Assembly: GCA_036852015.1 (NCBI GenBank)
Contig: JAANDG010000099.1
Span: 124,001-188,000 of the forward strand
DNA length: 64,000 nucleotides
Direction: 5' to 3'
DNA from: Pelodera strongyloides
Taxonomy: Eukaryota; Nematoda; Chromadorea; Rhabditida; Rhabditidae
The notes under the pieces are model-generated. The model saw only the letters and a program-made list of their open reading frames with translations. It made no database searches and was not told the origin of the DNA. The position numbers and the translations under genes are program-made. This document shows positions 26,561-38,901 of this stretch, one piece after another; within the stretch, counting starts at the first letter, position 1, and the number at the start of each line of letters is the position of its first letter.

Positions 26561-26593
<33 letters not shown>
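26561..26593. repeat. AT dinucleotide microsatellite
   Basis: About 16 TA units, intergenic between the SLC4 and CAP genes. Confidence 0.95.
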
Positions 26594-26598
<5 letters not shown>

Positions 26599-27929
26599 GC
26601 AGTTTAGGTGACATCATCTGCATCGAAATTTGGCACACACTTTTTGCATGATGCCAACGCTTCTGAAAAAGCGCGGGAATTTGGTGTTGGCAGAAACAGA
26701 CACTGCCGGCATGACACTGAATGTCACTGCATAGAAGTTTTCTCGAGCCCACTGCGAGCACTTGGATCACAAGTTCAAATCGAAAAGTGCGCACATCTGG
26801 CTATATCACGGGATCACTCGCCTTTTAACTAGCGTCGCTGGTCACGCATAATGGTGAAGTCAGTATATATTGGTGACCCAAAGGGCGCGAAAGGCGAAGG
26901 TTTGGCGCGCCCTGCGTTTGTGTCTAGTTTCATTTCTGAGACAGGTACCTCCGAGTTTCTGAGAAAAAAACTCATCAGAGGAGTTAATTGTAAGAGAAAC
27001 TATCAACATATGGGGATGTAGAAACTCTTTATTTGTGATGCACATGTGTGGCTTCGGTAGATTATGTTGATATCCAAGAACGTAGATATCGATTTCCAAG
27101 AAAGTATTACATGTTTCCGGTATGATATTGTTCTGACACAATTCATCTTATTATTATTAATCTATTATTATTAATCTTTAAGAAAAATTCAGTAGGCGTG
27201 AAAAGTATGGTTTGTTTGCGATGTGGTTGTGTATATATCGGCTCCACACTCGTTTGTCTAATAACTCCGCACTCTTTGATCTCTTTATATTCACACCTTC
27301 CTTTTTTGAGCAAAACTCTTAGACACGTAGATCACAACATGGGGAATAGGGTCTGCACGAAAGACATCGTGTCTCTGATTTTAGCGCATTTTCAACAGAT
27401 CTTCTATTGAAAGAAAGATATTGAGGGAACAAAAAATTCAAAGCCTATCCGCTAATGACTATGTGCCGCGAGACTAGAAACAGGGACCATAGTCCATGCG
27501 AAGAAGACGATCACAATATTGAATATCGACTATAACCACAGTGCGCTGCCAAATACAAAAGTTGCACTTTCCGTCGCAAGCACAGCTGCTGAGATATGCA
27601 GCTGTCAAACAAGAACCCAGAATGGCTCTTATTTTTAGTCGTCGGCGCGAGAGTTGCATATGGTACTGATGCCACATGGTTTCGGACGTAACTGTGGGAC
27701 TATGTAACCATTTTTACAAGGAAATTCGGGAAACTTGATAAAGGGGAAGCAAATAAGTTGCGACACTCCTTGTGCTGATAATATCATATTTAACTCGGCA
27801 TCGCGATTTTTGCAGCGCTCAGGTTCAATCTGTACAGCGAAAAAACCGCGTAAAGCTTTTGTGGATGCAAATCATAATCTCGCACATGAAAAAATGCGGG
27901 AATCCCGTCGTGTCTCGAATTTGGCGCCC

Positions 27930-28293
27930 TTAAAGGGATCGGTTCACCTGAAATTGTGTCTGTTTTTTTTTGTTTCTTTATGTTCTACAAGGGATAATAA
28001 AAAATTGGAATACAAAAAGTGGTGTTCAATTTCAATACTCACGAAGATATTGGGTGATAAAGTGGCGGATTGATCGGTCCAAAATGGCAAAGAGTGATTG
28101 TCTCTATACAAACAAGGCAGGACAATTGCCCTTTTTGCATTCCGGACCGATCAATCCACCACTTTATCACCCAATATCTTCGTGAGTATTGAAATTGAAC
28201 ACTACTTTTTGTATTCCAAATTTTTATTATCCCTTATAGAAAATAAAGAAACAAAAAAAACAGACACAATTTAAGGTGAACCGATCCCTTTAA
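27930..28293. mobile_element. Near-perfect foldback element, third TTAA family
   Basis: Bounded by TTAA at 27930-27933 and 28290-28293. Ends start AGGGATCGGTTCACCTGAAA with the complementary sequence on the right. The two arms (about 27930-28085 and 28140-28293) are almost fully complementary, for example AATACTCACGAAGATATTGG against its complement near 28165, leaving a centre of only about 50 bases. Intergenic, between the SLC4 and CAP genes. Confidence 0.85.
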
Positions 28294-30015
28294 CAAGAGA
28301 TCACGAGATCGACGCCTACACGCTACTAGACATATGTCGCAATATGAAGAACTGTGACACGGACCGTATATTTCAATGATAATGATGAATATTTGCATCC
28401 GTATATCTTCAACATTACCTAATAATAGGCGATCCATCATTTTGCAAAAGAAACTGGAGAAGCAAACCGGAGATGATATTTTTTGTCAATGCCATACACA
28501 AGACACAGATCATCTGTGCATTCAGTATATACGTGGTTAGATGGAGAATCAAATTCGAAGAAAGTTACATTGACACGTGTCAGAGGAAAAAAAACGCTTA
28601 TTTGAACAATCTTCAGCCTAGATTCAAGAAAGTCTGTTTTGACAATGGAAAGGAAGATCCGTGCACAGAATTATTTTCGTCGTAGATATGTATTCGGTCA
28701 CCTCAAAAGGATATCAGCTCTAGATGAACGCGACTGGAACAGCATCGTGTGATGTAATCTTCTAAAGGCAAATCTATAGCATGCCCCGAATTTGGATAAA
28801 TATGGCCTGTGAGAGAACCTGGTATTTCCAAGTGGTGATTAAGTGGCGTTCTAGTCCTTTAACCATACTAATCAATCATTGGTGTTCATATCGAACTGCA
28901 CTCTACTTGCAACCTGGAAATAATTATACTGCTTCCATTTTTTTCGCGCTTTTTTGTTGAATGGTTATTCGTTTGGATTACACAGAATTAGAGATTTCTA
29001 TTCGGACGCACACTCGTACACTTTGTCATCTCCACTTGAAGGGAGCGTTTCCGAAAAATTATAGAATAGTGTGCGCACATATAACCGGATCGGCCTTGAA
29101 TAACTCAGGTGATCAACAGTTAGCCTATGGACAAAGCGCATTATGGGTTCATTTTATCTATATCAATGTAACTGATTTTCCTTTTTAAAATTAGACAGAA
29201 TTCAATTTAAAGCGAATTATGTTACATGTGTCCAGCATCGTATTAAACTTGTTTAACGCAAAATACAACTGGTTTTACATACCCACTTCGTAAGGGATTT
29301 TTTTCTCAAAGGTCAAACGGTGATGTCTTTTCGCGGCTTGTGTACCCACCCGTTGGCAGTAATCTAATCTTTTCTTCGCATCACAAATATGTTCCTCCTT
29401 TTCATAAGTGAGCCAAATGTTGGACTATTTTTTTTTGTCTAATCTAGAATCTTCTAAAGCTATATCAGTATTCTTTAGTTTGTTTCGTTCGTTATTAAGC
29501 AGTGGAAAATATATTCAGTGTAGACCTAATTTCCATAAAAAATTTTTCAGTGTTCAGTCATATTCAGCTGAAAATGAGTAATGAATAATCAAGGATTTTG
29601 ACTCCAAATGAGGACCTGACCTATATCTTAAATTTAATCTCATCTCTAAAAACGTTTGCTAATGGTGTCCATTTCATATAGACACTAATTGTTACAGCAG
29701 AAAACAACAAATACACATGACAACAAAATAGGGACTCCACCACCTAGAATTCGCGAAACTTCTAACCATTAGCTAGTTTGTTGTTCTGTTTTTGTCAGTG
29801 CAAGTTCATTAGTTGCAGTCTGCTTCTTTCCTCCCTTTCAATTGTTTGTGGTGCGTATTTGTTATTTTGTCCACGTAACTGAGAAGTTGTCGTGTTTTGA
29901 AGTAGGCGTGGCTTAGGTTCCCCTCAAGCAACGGCACTGCACGGAACAACAGCCAAGTTCACATACGAAAAGAGACATTCGAAATCTGTGTGCCGTTGGA
30001 ATTGCCTCTATCGTT

Positions 30016-33000
30016 ATGGCCTCTGTTGCCTCGAATTGCCTCGATATGCTATCTGATATGTCAACACCAGACTCGTTTTCTTCAGAACTACTTCGGTTGC
30101 ACAATAAACGGAGAGAAGAGGTGGGAGATATAAACTACTTATTTCTACCTTATCTTTAATTTATTTTACTACATTACTCTTGTGTGTGTTTTTATAAGCC
30201 CGTTCAATATATTTGTGCCGTTCTTGTAACATGTGAAACATGGAACAGCGTTGAAAATTTGCTACTCTCGGTGAATGCTGATATGTGCTGAAGGAAATAA
30301 TTAGCATTCTCTTCCTCGCACGCCATGAAAAAAGCTCTTCCATGTTTTCTTCGTTCACTTAGTAAAAAAAAAAGAAAAGAGAAGTTAGAATTTAAACGAA
30401 AATTGAAATAAAAAGCGAATTTTATGCAAGTCGAAAACTTCAAAGTCGAAACAATGATTGTTGCAGTTCAAGCGATTTTGCCACATTTATTTTTAAATGA
30501 CAGCTTTGTTGCTGCAACCGTGGGAATTGTCTTGCCGCTCTTGTTTTTCTTTTCTTTTCTTGCGGTGACAAATAAGCGGAAAAGCGGAAAATCTGTTTTA
30601 GGACGAAAACATCATTTATGACTTGAACTACGCATAAAAATGTCGTCGTTAGGGAAATCATTTTCGATGGCTATTCCAGCAAATTTCGGCTGCCATGCAA
30701 AACTGTTTTACTTTTATGTACACTGTGATTAACGAAACACTGATTATTCTAAAGATGGTCAGTAAGCTGTCAAAAATAAACAAACCGGGTTGGCTCCTAT
30801 GTGTTTTTTTCCATTATATGAGGAATTTTGTGATCATCAATTGCAATAAAAATATTTTCCAGTTGAAAACAGTTGACGCTGTTGCACGTGACGTTTTCCT
30901 TGAGGAAGTACATATGTACAAAAATGTTGACATTGAAATTATATCAGCAAATGCTTGAATTTGTGTTTCTGCAATATTTTAATTTTAGACAAAAAAAAAA
31001 GAACTTTTTTTCAAGTGTGAAGTAATAACAATGAACATTTATTATTGTGCTTGGCTGATGGTGGTTTTCTTTTATAGTTGGATCCTTATGCAAGTTTGCA
31101 TTAATTGTGTGCACTGTGAGTTAACCTTTGGATGAAAACTATCCTCGTACACGCGCACAATTCAGTTCAATCTCTATTTTTCCACTTTCCACTCGTGTGT
31201 TCAATCTGAGAATGATGAAATTGGATGTAGGTATTGAGTCGTCTACTTGGGTTTCATCTCACACGAAACAGGATAGATTGGCACTGATGGGTCTGCTACC
31301 CAGCAGAGAAACCCCCCACAAAAAGGGCACTAACGACCGCGCAGCACAAATGAAAATTAGGGATACCTATTTTTGGACGCCGATCGAAAATCAGAAACTA
31401 CCAGGAAGACTGACCTTGCAAAATTTGTAACCATGGGTCAGAATGAGAATGACTACCGTATTTTACGGATATTTATTTAAAAATCCCTCGGATTCTTTTG
31501 CCCACAACGTTTCATATTCCCAGCGCATTGTCAATGGAGGCGATGTGAATTTGTTATTCATGATTGTCGCCGAATATATTATTTGTAGAATTCGCATTTT
31601 TTTGAAAGAAAAAGAAATCCCGTGAATTTTTGTTTTAAACATCCTTTCAACATGGTTCCTTGCAGTTGTCAGTCGCAAAGATATTTGTATCATAATATGA
31701 TCATAGTTTATTCAAAGATAGTTCAATTATTTGTTTGTCAACTTGTCATGCTTATACCGTTAGAAAAGTAAAGTGGAAATCAGTAAAAGTTGACACCTAA
31801 ACATTTTAGCATTATCATTAAAAGCACCCCTGCTATTCTTCAATCTACACGTTTGTTGATGAGCATATAGTGTAAATTATCATAATTATTCTTATACCAA
31901 TCCTCGCGTTGAAGCTGGAAACAACAACGATATTATTATACCTTTGCATGTAATTGCCTACATTAGATTCGTCCTTTTTGCTGACTGATTGCGAGCTGAC
32001 ATTCGCTATTTCATTGTATTATGCCTATTCAACAAGTTTCTCTTTTGTGACCGATCAGGGGTAATTTGTGGCTGTCCAGTGTCTTCTTTTTTTCGTGGAA
32101 AATTCCCTCAGGGGTTCCACCTTCCTTGGTAGGGACCAATCTAGACTTCCTCCTCTTAATAAGGTTCATTTCCTCCAGACTCGTTGGTCAGGCCAAATTG
32201 ACTGAGAATGATCATTGTTCAGCGCTTACCTTGGTCTTTGGAACTATACGAAACAGCATTTGATATAGCATCGATCGATATTTCCAATACTAATATATAA
32301 TCAGCTATCTTTGTTGGAGTTATTCGACCTCACATTTGATAAATACATATGAATAATTGTGTAATCAATAATAGTATACTTCAGTGATTGCCTTGAGCTT
32401 GCTTGGAACTACGGGAATCATGTTCAGAATTCTTTAATAAAGTATTGTACACATATAAGAGTCATTAAACAAACATAGTTTAGCATGGAGCACCTCCACT
32501 ACGATGGAGCGACGAACTGTCTCAAAAGGCGCAAAAGTGGGCAGATCGTCTTGCATCACTCGCACATCTTTCCTACTGTGAATTGAGTGGAATTGGTGAA
32601 AATATCACATTCTTCCCTCCGGATGTCGATCCACAAATGATTGTAGACCATTGGTAATATTTTTGCAATGTTTACATTATAGGAAACTGATGCGTAAAAT
32701 AGTTCTGAAAAAGAGACATTCATTGTTCTTGCATATACGAGGAGCCGAGGAACAGACAAAAGTTTGGCTCTAGAAAATGCATTTAATAGTATTTTGCCTT
32801 GAATGGGTACGGAATCTAACGGGCTCAGCTTGGCGTTTCTCTTTCTCGATTTGTAAAAAAAACAGTCAGCTCCAAAATTCTCATTTTCAAAAGCTGACTC
32901 TTTATTGTTATAGGTATAGCGAGCAGGTCAAATATGATTATGAGGCTCCCGGCTGGCAACCGGGAACGAATTACTTCACACAAGTAATATGGAAAGCCAC

Positions 33001-34425
33001 AAAAGAGGTAAATATATTCATACGTTTGAACCGTTAGCTTCTCAGAATACAGTCATGGGGTAGAATTAAAAATCTCCACTGAAAGTAACATTAAATCTGT
33101 CAGTTCATTATTTTGTACCAGCAATAACGTTTTATACCTTTTTTTCTTACTTATGCGAATCATGCGGAAGTTATGTTTACACGTTGTGTAGTACATTGGC
33201 AGGCATTGAGGTAAAACTAATTAAGTTCACTGCAAGTGTTTGTTGAGAGCAAGCTTGTAATTGGAATCTCAGCAATTGAGAAAATAAATGTGTGTGGAAA
33301 TTAATGTCACGTGCTCCAAGGGTGTTATTTTCGTCATCTTAAAGGGTTGTTGAAAAATACGAGCGAAAAGGCGTCATTTTCGCACACGAAAATCATAGGT
33401 TATATAAAAACATGGATTATGTACACAGAGTAAAAACCCCTCTTCACCACGGGGCAATGCTTATTTTCCATGAAAATCAGGGAAGAATAATTTATTGAGA
33501 AATAAATAATGTAAAGGTCGTTTGAATAAACCTCTTTTCTCAGATTGGCGTCGGCCGCGCTATAGTGGCAGAAAAATACATTCAACCACCCAGCAGAAAG
33601 TAAGTTTTTTTTTCGTTGTGTTAAAGGGAGAGGCCCATGAGGAAAAAGTTTACCTCAATTTACTTGCACAGAATGTCCGGAATTTTAGAAATATTACTGT
33701 AAAAACCGCATTTCTTTGCACCTAGAACTCACAGAGCTATTCCCCGGCAAACAGTTCGGCCAGGTACCGTAGTCAGAATCATCTTTGCGTTTTTAGGGCA
33801 TTAAAATATTGGAAACGCTTTTTTATTATCGTAGGAAAGTTCTTCATTCGTTTAACAATTATGATGTAGAGAAATAATGCTAATGGACGGGTATAAACCG
33901 TAAAAACGTATTTTGACGTTGCTGCCTACGGTACCTGGCCGAACTGCGGGGGAATAACTCTGTGAGTTCTAGGTGCAAAGAAATGCGGTTTTCACAGTAA
34001 CATTTCTGAAATACCGGACATTATGTGCAAATATATTGAGGAATGCTTTTTTCTCGTGGGCCTCTCCCTTTAAAGCAAATCTTACCATCTGTCAATTGTC
34101 ATGTGTACTCACATCCACCTAATTCTATGGATTAATTAAATTTATATATGAACTCACTCACTTATTCTTTGTACAATTGAAGGTCCGTTGTAGTTTACAT
34201 AGGCGCCATTTATGTAAAACAAGATAGTTTTCCACTTACTAACCTTAATAATCGATCAGAATATATATTTAAACCCGACTTAATTTCAGGAATTGCACTT
34301 GTAATGGTGTTATAGCTGAAGTGGGAGCATTGGTCGTAGTTGCCTTTTATCGACCAGCCGGCAATAGTAATCGGGCCGGACAATTTGCTGTCAACGTTCA
34401 CGAGCCAATACACAACGAAAGCTGA
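30016..34425 (+). CDS. CAP-superfamily protein, GAPR-1/GLIPR2-like
   Basis: Five exons: 30016-30120, 32484-32653, 32914-33007, 33544-33599, 34290-34425, all in phase, 186 residues. The CAP (SCP/TAPS) fold is recognised from LHNKRREE joined to HGAPPLRW across the first intron, then GIGEN, WYSEQ, YFTQVIWKATKE and, near the end, AFYRPAGNS. No signal peptide is visible, which suits the cytosolic, Golgi-associated GAPR-1 group rather than secreted venom-allergen-like proteins. Of the four residues that form the family's conserved pocket, His63, Glu74 and Glu95 can be matched, but Tyr112 stands where the second His is expected. The first intron is 2.4 kb; the last holds a 453-bp foldback element. 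The start Met is inferred; an upstream 5' exon is possible. The gene ends only 450 bp before the first S28 gene on the same strand. Confidence 0.86.
30121..32483 (+). other. Intron 1 of the CAP gene
   Basis: The exon before (ending GAG) and the exon after (starting CAT GGA) join in phase 0 to complete the conserved HN-RR-HGAP region, so no exon is needed between. A 65-codon open frame at 30424-30621 with one hydrophobic segment (AATVGIVLPLLFFFSFLAV) lies inside but has no other support. Confidence 0.6.
33621..34073. mobile_element. Foldback miniature element, family Y copy 2, in the last CAP intron
   Basis: Bounded by TTAA at 33621-33624 and 34070-34073. The arms match those of copy 1 closely (AGGGAGAGGCCCATGAGGAA; AACAGTTCGGCCAGGTACCG). 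It fills most of the intron between CAP exons 4 and 5, starting 22 bases after the donor site. Confidence 0.85.
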
Positions 34426-34434
34426 CAAGAAATG

Positions 34435-34440
34435 AATAAA
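34435..34440 (+). promoter_or_regulatory. Polyadenylation signal of the CAP gene
   Basis: AATAAA starting 10 bases after the CAP stop codon. A position this close to the stop is common in nematode genes. Confidence 0.6.
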
Positions 34441-34843
34441 CAGATTTCTATACAGACTACTGCATCTATGTTTTCCGAACAGATGTAGACAAACTCGCAA
34501 AACAGACCCCTTGCAGACGAACATATTTCTAAGCAAGCTTATTCGATCCGTGATGTGATGTACTTACAGACACGTCAAACGCTTCTTAAGCTATTCAATT
34601 TCTAAGACGATTAAATGAAGCAATTTAGTACTGGTCAGGGGCAAAACGCTGATAATGAATAAATGAGATCAATTGATTTGCTTACTGTTCACTGTGAACA
34701 AGAAACAGAAAAATCTGCACGTTTGATTTTTCAAGAAGCTTATCAGCAGTTTGAAGAACGCAATAGGATTTTCAGTAGTTTCATATTTTTATTTAATTTA
34801 CTCGCAATTAATTTTCAATAAATCACGCAATATTTGCCTTTAG

Positions 34844-34853
34844 TTGTTTTCAG
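34844..34853 (+). promoter_or_regulatory. Probable trans-splice acceptor of the first S28 gene
   Basis: TTGTTTTCAG ends 20 bases before the ATG at 34873 with no coding exon apparent upstream. A pyrimidine-rich acceptor directly upstream of a start codon is typical of spliced-leader addition in nematodes; the spacing to the CAP gene upstream would also allow an operon-like arrangement. Confidence 0.5.
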
Positions 34854-34872
34854 GTAGCTCTGCCAGATTAAA

Positions 34873-37800
34873 ATGAAATACGTATTATTTGTAACGTTAG
34901 CTGTTTCTTGTGTATTAGGACAGTCACGCCTACCACCGGTAGTTAGAGGAAGGCCAACGGGTGGATTTCTTGGGTTAGTTTTATTATTGGACATACATCT
35001 CATATACACAGTCGAGCATCTCCACAAAATTGATCTGCCGTAAATAAAGTTAAGCGATAATTTACAGAAATCTCGATAACGAGGAAGATCTCTACCAGTA
35101 CACAGAGGATGAGTTCTTTGTTGAAGAAGCTATTGACCAAAGAATTGATCATTTCAACGATTCTAATGAAGACACATACAAGCAGGTTTGAGTCCTTTTT
35201 ACCCTATATTTTCATGTTGCTCGCCCTTTCTATAATAAATATCTACTCGATTTTCTATGCGATCGACCGTACCAGTATTCATCTAGGCTTTATTTACAAA
35301 CAAGTATTTTATTCCGAAAACCTGCATCCTAACTTTCAGTACTTCCAATTCAACAAGAAATTCTTTAATGAAGACCGTCCACTTGTATTTCTGATGATTG
35401 GAGGAGAAGGACCTATATGTATGACACTATTTACTTTCTACCCACTGAATTTTTTCAACAATAAAGCACGTTACGGAGTATTCTTCAGAATAAGAGTTTC
35501 AGCTGAAGCAGAAAAGTGGGTTCGCAACGAGAATGTTTCAATGATGAAATGGGCTCAGGAATTTGAAGCAGCTGCATTCCAGGTTGGCTTATATTTTCTT
35601 TAATCGATGTAATAAACATAATTTTCGTCTGAACGAAAAACAATTAGAATACAATTGGTTACACCGTATAGTGCAGGTTTCCTAACCATAAACTAATTGT
35701 AAGAACCAACGCTAATAATACTCAATTTCAACCGTTTACGGGGAATCTACCTAATATTTTAGGTTGAGCATCGCTTTTACGGAAAAAGTCGGCCATTCCC
35801 GTAAGTTGTTTCAAAGAGTAATTTGCATTCAAGTTCGTGAGTTGTCCACTTTATCTGATACCCTATTTTAGGACAAGTTCTGGCTAAACTTGAAATATTC
35901 GCTTTAGAAAGCAGACCACCGAAGCTTTGAAGTTCCTGACGATTGAGCAGGTGCTAGCCGATATAAGAGAATTCATTACTCAAATGAACAATCTCTACTT
36001 CCCTGGGCTCAATGCCAAATGGATCACTTTTGGTGGATCATATCCAGGTGAGCAGCTGTTCATAAACACGGTACCCTTGAAGTGATTCAGTTGCTTTCAT
36101 ATTTCGCTTAATAACCGAAATTTTAGGCTCCCTATCGGCATGGTTCCGTGCCACTTATCCAGAAATGACAATCGCTGCAGTCTCTTCGTCAAGTGCCGTC
36201 AATGTAAAAGTGGACTACTATGGTTTGTTGCTTTTTCAGGCGTATCAGAAGTTGCTATGGTATAAACAGCTTCACGGCTTTCGTTTTTATATTAGCGGTA
36301 AAATCATCATTTAGGGTACGCTGTAAACACGGAAGCCAACTATCGTGGTGTGAGCGAATATTGCGGGAAATACTTGGGAATTGGAATGAAGATGGTGAGC
36401 ACTTTATCCAATACAAGTACAATGATAAGAAAGTCGTGTTCAATTCAGCTGCTCGTTTTAGATCCTGAACGACGCTTATATGAACGATGGAATGCGCGGT
36501 GCTCTCGAACACGGTTACAAGTGAGGATGTTGTGTTGTGATAGTCTGTTGTTCAAGTTTTCGTCTTAAAAAAAAAAACAGCGTAATCCTGTATGTTGGGG
36601 AGGCTAAAACTACCTAAGTGTGCACACATTAATTATGATCTTTTTTCAGTCTGTGCAACAGCTTCATAGGCGACAACTTCCCGCGTGACATTCAGTATTT
36701 TATGTCAAACTTGTACGCAGTCTTCCAGGATATAAACCAATATTCGGGAGACAATCGTGTTGGTTATTTACTGTCGATCTTCAGTTTTTTTACGAGAAAA
36801 CAGTTTTTTACCTTGTTATGTGTGTTGACAGAAGTATTTCTATTTCTTTTCAGAATGCCGTCACAAACGCCGGTTTGAATTTGGAGAATGCCTGTTCGCA
36901 TTTTGGAGGAACTGGTGCCGGCAGCATTATGATAAAGAGAACTGTAGAGTGGTACGTTATCAACGTTACAACTTCTCCTTTATCATTTACTTTTGTTCTC
37001 ATACGGTACATCTCTTCAGGTACAATGAGCTCAATAATATCACCACATGTATGCCGAACAATTACACTGATTTCGTTGCTCAACTACAAAAGACGGACTA
37101 TGACGATTTGGACCTCGGTGAGTCCCTGTCATATTCTTATTCTCCCTTACTTTATTTTTTTTTTTACTTCACTATGTAAATATTCTAGCCGCTACAAGGA
37201 CTTGGATCTGGCAGACGTGTACTTTCTTGGGATACTTCCAAACGACCGACGGCGGTAACAGGGGAGCGTTCCAGAGTTCGATTCCTCTCGAGTGCGTTTG
37301 TTTTGCGTTCACTATGATTATTGATACTGTTTACGATTGGAAGTATATTTTCGTCTAAGATATTTTAGCTTCTACGTTGATCAATGTCTGGGTATTTTTG
37401 GTGAAGAATTCACGGCCGACTTCATTTACGCAGCAGTGGCTCAAACAAAGAAAACATATGGAGGTGACAAAGGATATACGGTATGCAGTTCTTCTATATA
37501 CTATGTCACTTGATAATATAATAAAAATGGTTTATTGATTATATGAATTGACTGTGGTTGGTGGGTTTTTGAAATATCGGTCATAACGGCAACATTCGTA
37601 TTAGTATTGTTGTGCTTGTATGTCTGCTAATGTAGCAATCAAATACGGAATATGGATACAACGCACAACTTAAATGGTCGTTTCTTTGTTCATTAGGGAA
37701 CCAAAGTCGTCTTCCCCAATGGCTCAATTGATCCCTGGAAGAGTCTTGGAAAACTAACGCCAAACCATCAAAACGACGTGGATGCTTTTATGATCAACGG

Positions 37801-38297
37801 TAAGGGTGAACATATTTTTATGTATTATATGCAATGTATTGTTTATGTACATGATGAGGTGCAGTCTGTTTATGGAGTCATTAAGAAGAGAAATGGTTCT
37901 TTAGGCACCGCTCATTGTGCAGATATGTATCCTGCGAGAGATTCTGATCTGCAGTCGCTTGTTAATGCAAGAAGCAGAATTCACGATAATCTGGCTCGGT
38001 GGATTCAGGTTGCACTTTGCATTATTAGAATAGAAAGTCTAGGAAAACATATAGTAAGCAAATAATAAGGAAATCAGTTTCCTGCACTTCCCAATCGTAA
38101 TTTTCTGCAGAGGCATTGCTAGATGTGGCCGCGCGTCGAGGTTCAAATTCATGGTCTCGTGACTGCGTATAATTGTTGTGATAGTTCCAGTAATTCCAGA
38201 TTTATGAATTTGTGCATTCACTGTGTATAATATTTCTGAAACCATTTAGGAAGCGTTCACTTCGTCAACTACTCCTCGACATGCCGATTCTTTATAG
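34873..38297 (+). CDS. Peptidase family S28 serine carboxypeptidase, tandem copy 1 (PRSS16/K12H4.7-like)
   Basis: Seventeen exons: 34873-34973, 35068-35185, 35340-35418, 35503-35582, 35763-35800, 35908-36047, 36127-36222, 36315-36394, 36462-36520, 36650-36758, 36854-36951, 37020-37117, 37189-37291, 37369-37480, 37697-37799, 37905-38008, 38250-38297; 521 residues, all in phase. It begins with a signal peptide (MKYVLFVTLAVSCVLG), so it is probably secreted or lysosomal. Family S28 enzymes cleave after proline or act as aminopeptidases; the GGSYPGSLSAWFR motif points to the thymus-specific serine protease branch. The triad is complete: Ser183 in GGSYPG, Asp449 in NGSIDPW, His475 in GTAHCADMYP. 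The protein stops soon after the His segment with a short polar tail. Exons 2-16 have the same lengths as those of the next gene, so the two arose by tandem duplication. Confidence 0.94.
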
Positions 38298-38309
38298 GAA
38301 ATGTAGTTT

Positions 38310-38315
38310 AATAAA
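38310..38315 (+). promoter_or_regulatory. Polyadenylation signal of S28 copy 1
   Basis: AATAAA begins 13 bases after the stop codon, the first match downstream. Confidence 0.6.
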
Positions 38316-38873
38316 AAGTTTTGCAATACTATGTTTGAGTACCACAACATACAACCCAACAAACTACCAAACGAGAAACAAACCAACAAACAAGTACCAA
38401 ACGACCTGGTTTCTGCAGAACATTACGTGGGAGTTCCGAAAATAATGTGTGTCACTTCATACGCTTCAGTAAGAATAGACACACGTTCATTTGCTAAACC
38501 GGTACAAGCCGCATAAGGCAAATGCCTCATATGAGTGGATTCGTTACAATAGGTTTGAACAGGTAAACGAATTTATGTATGTAAACAGTCTATTCACACG
38601 AAGGTAATACACACGTATTCAACATATGGTCTAGTAGTCTAATCCCTCTAGCTCCCGTGTGCAAATCATAACTTCCTTATCACCAGATTATACAAGAAAT
38701 TAATTTCGTGCTTACAATCGTGTTATCTGAAAAACGTTCAGACGAACCTTTCCTGTCTCTCGTCAGCCAGTCGTTTGTCTCAATTTATGTGCCATTACAC
38801 TGTGCTTTAACTTTGATAATGAATCCAATTTCACCTTCTATGCAAAGTAACTGATTGTAATAACACGTAAACA

Positions 38874-38883
38874 TTTCTTTCAG
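38874..38883 (+). promoter_or_regulatory. Probable trans-splice acceptor of S28 copy 2
   Basis: ATTTCTTTCAG-type site ending 18 bases before the ATG at 38902. It matches the position and character of the site in front of S28 copy 1. Confidence 0.5.
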
Positions 38884-38901
38884 GTAATTCGCCTTTAGAT
38901 T

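Larger units (their letters stand above)
24872..30015. other. Divergent intergenic region between the SLC4 and CAP genes
   Basis: It must hold the promoters of both genes, which point away from each other. Contents: the tandem repeat at 25182, the adjoining foldback elements at 25422-26248, an AT run at 26561, and a foldback element at 27930-28293. I see no gene. No core promoter motif is convincing. Confidence 0.5.

Noticed and set aside
30863..30925. Candidate first exon of the CAP gene (ending FLEEVHMYKN), with splice-like ends in phase 0
   Set aside because: The exon ending at 30120 carries the conserved LHNKRREE sequence and joins the same acceptor in phase, a much better family match.
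35109..35603. A 164-codon plus-strand frame over the first S28 gene
   Set aside because: It crosses exons and introns in a frame different from the peptidase, which is fixed by conserved motifs and phases.
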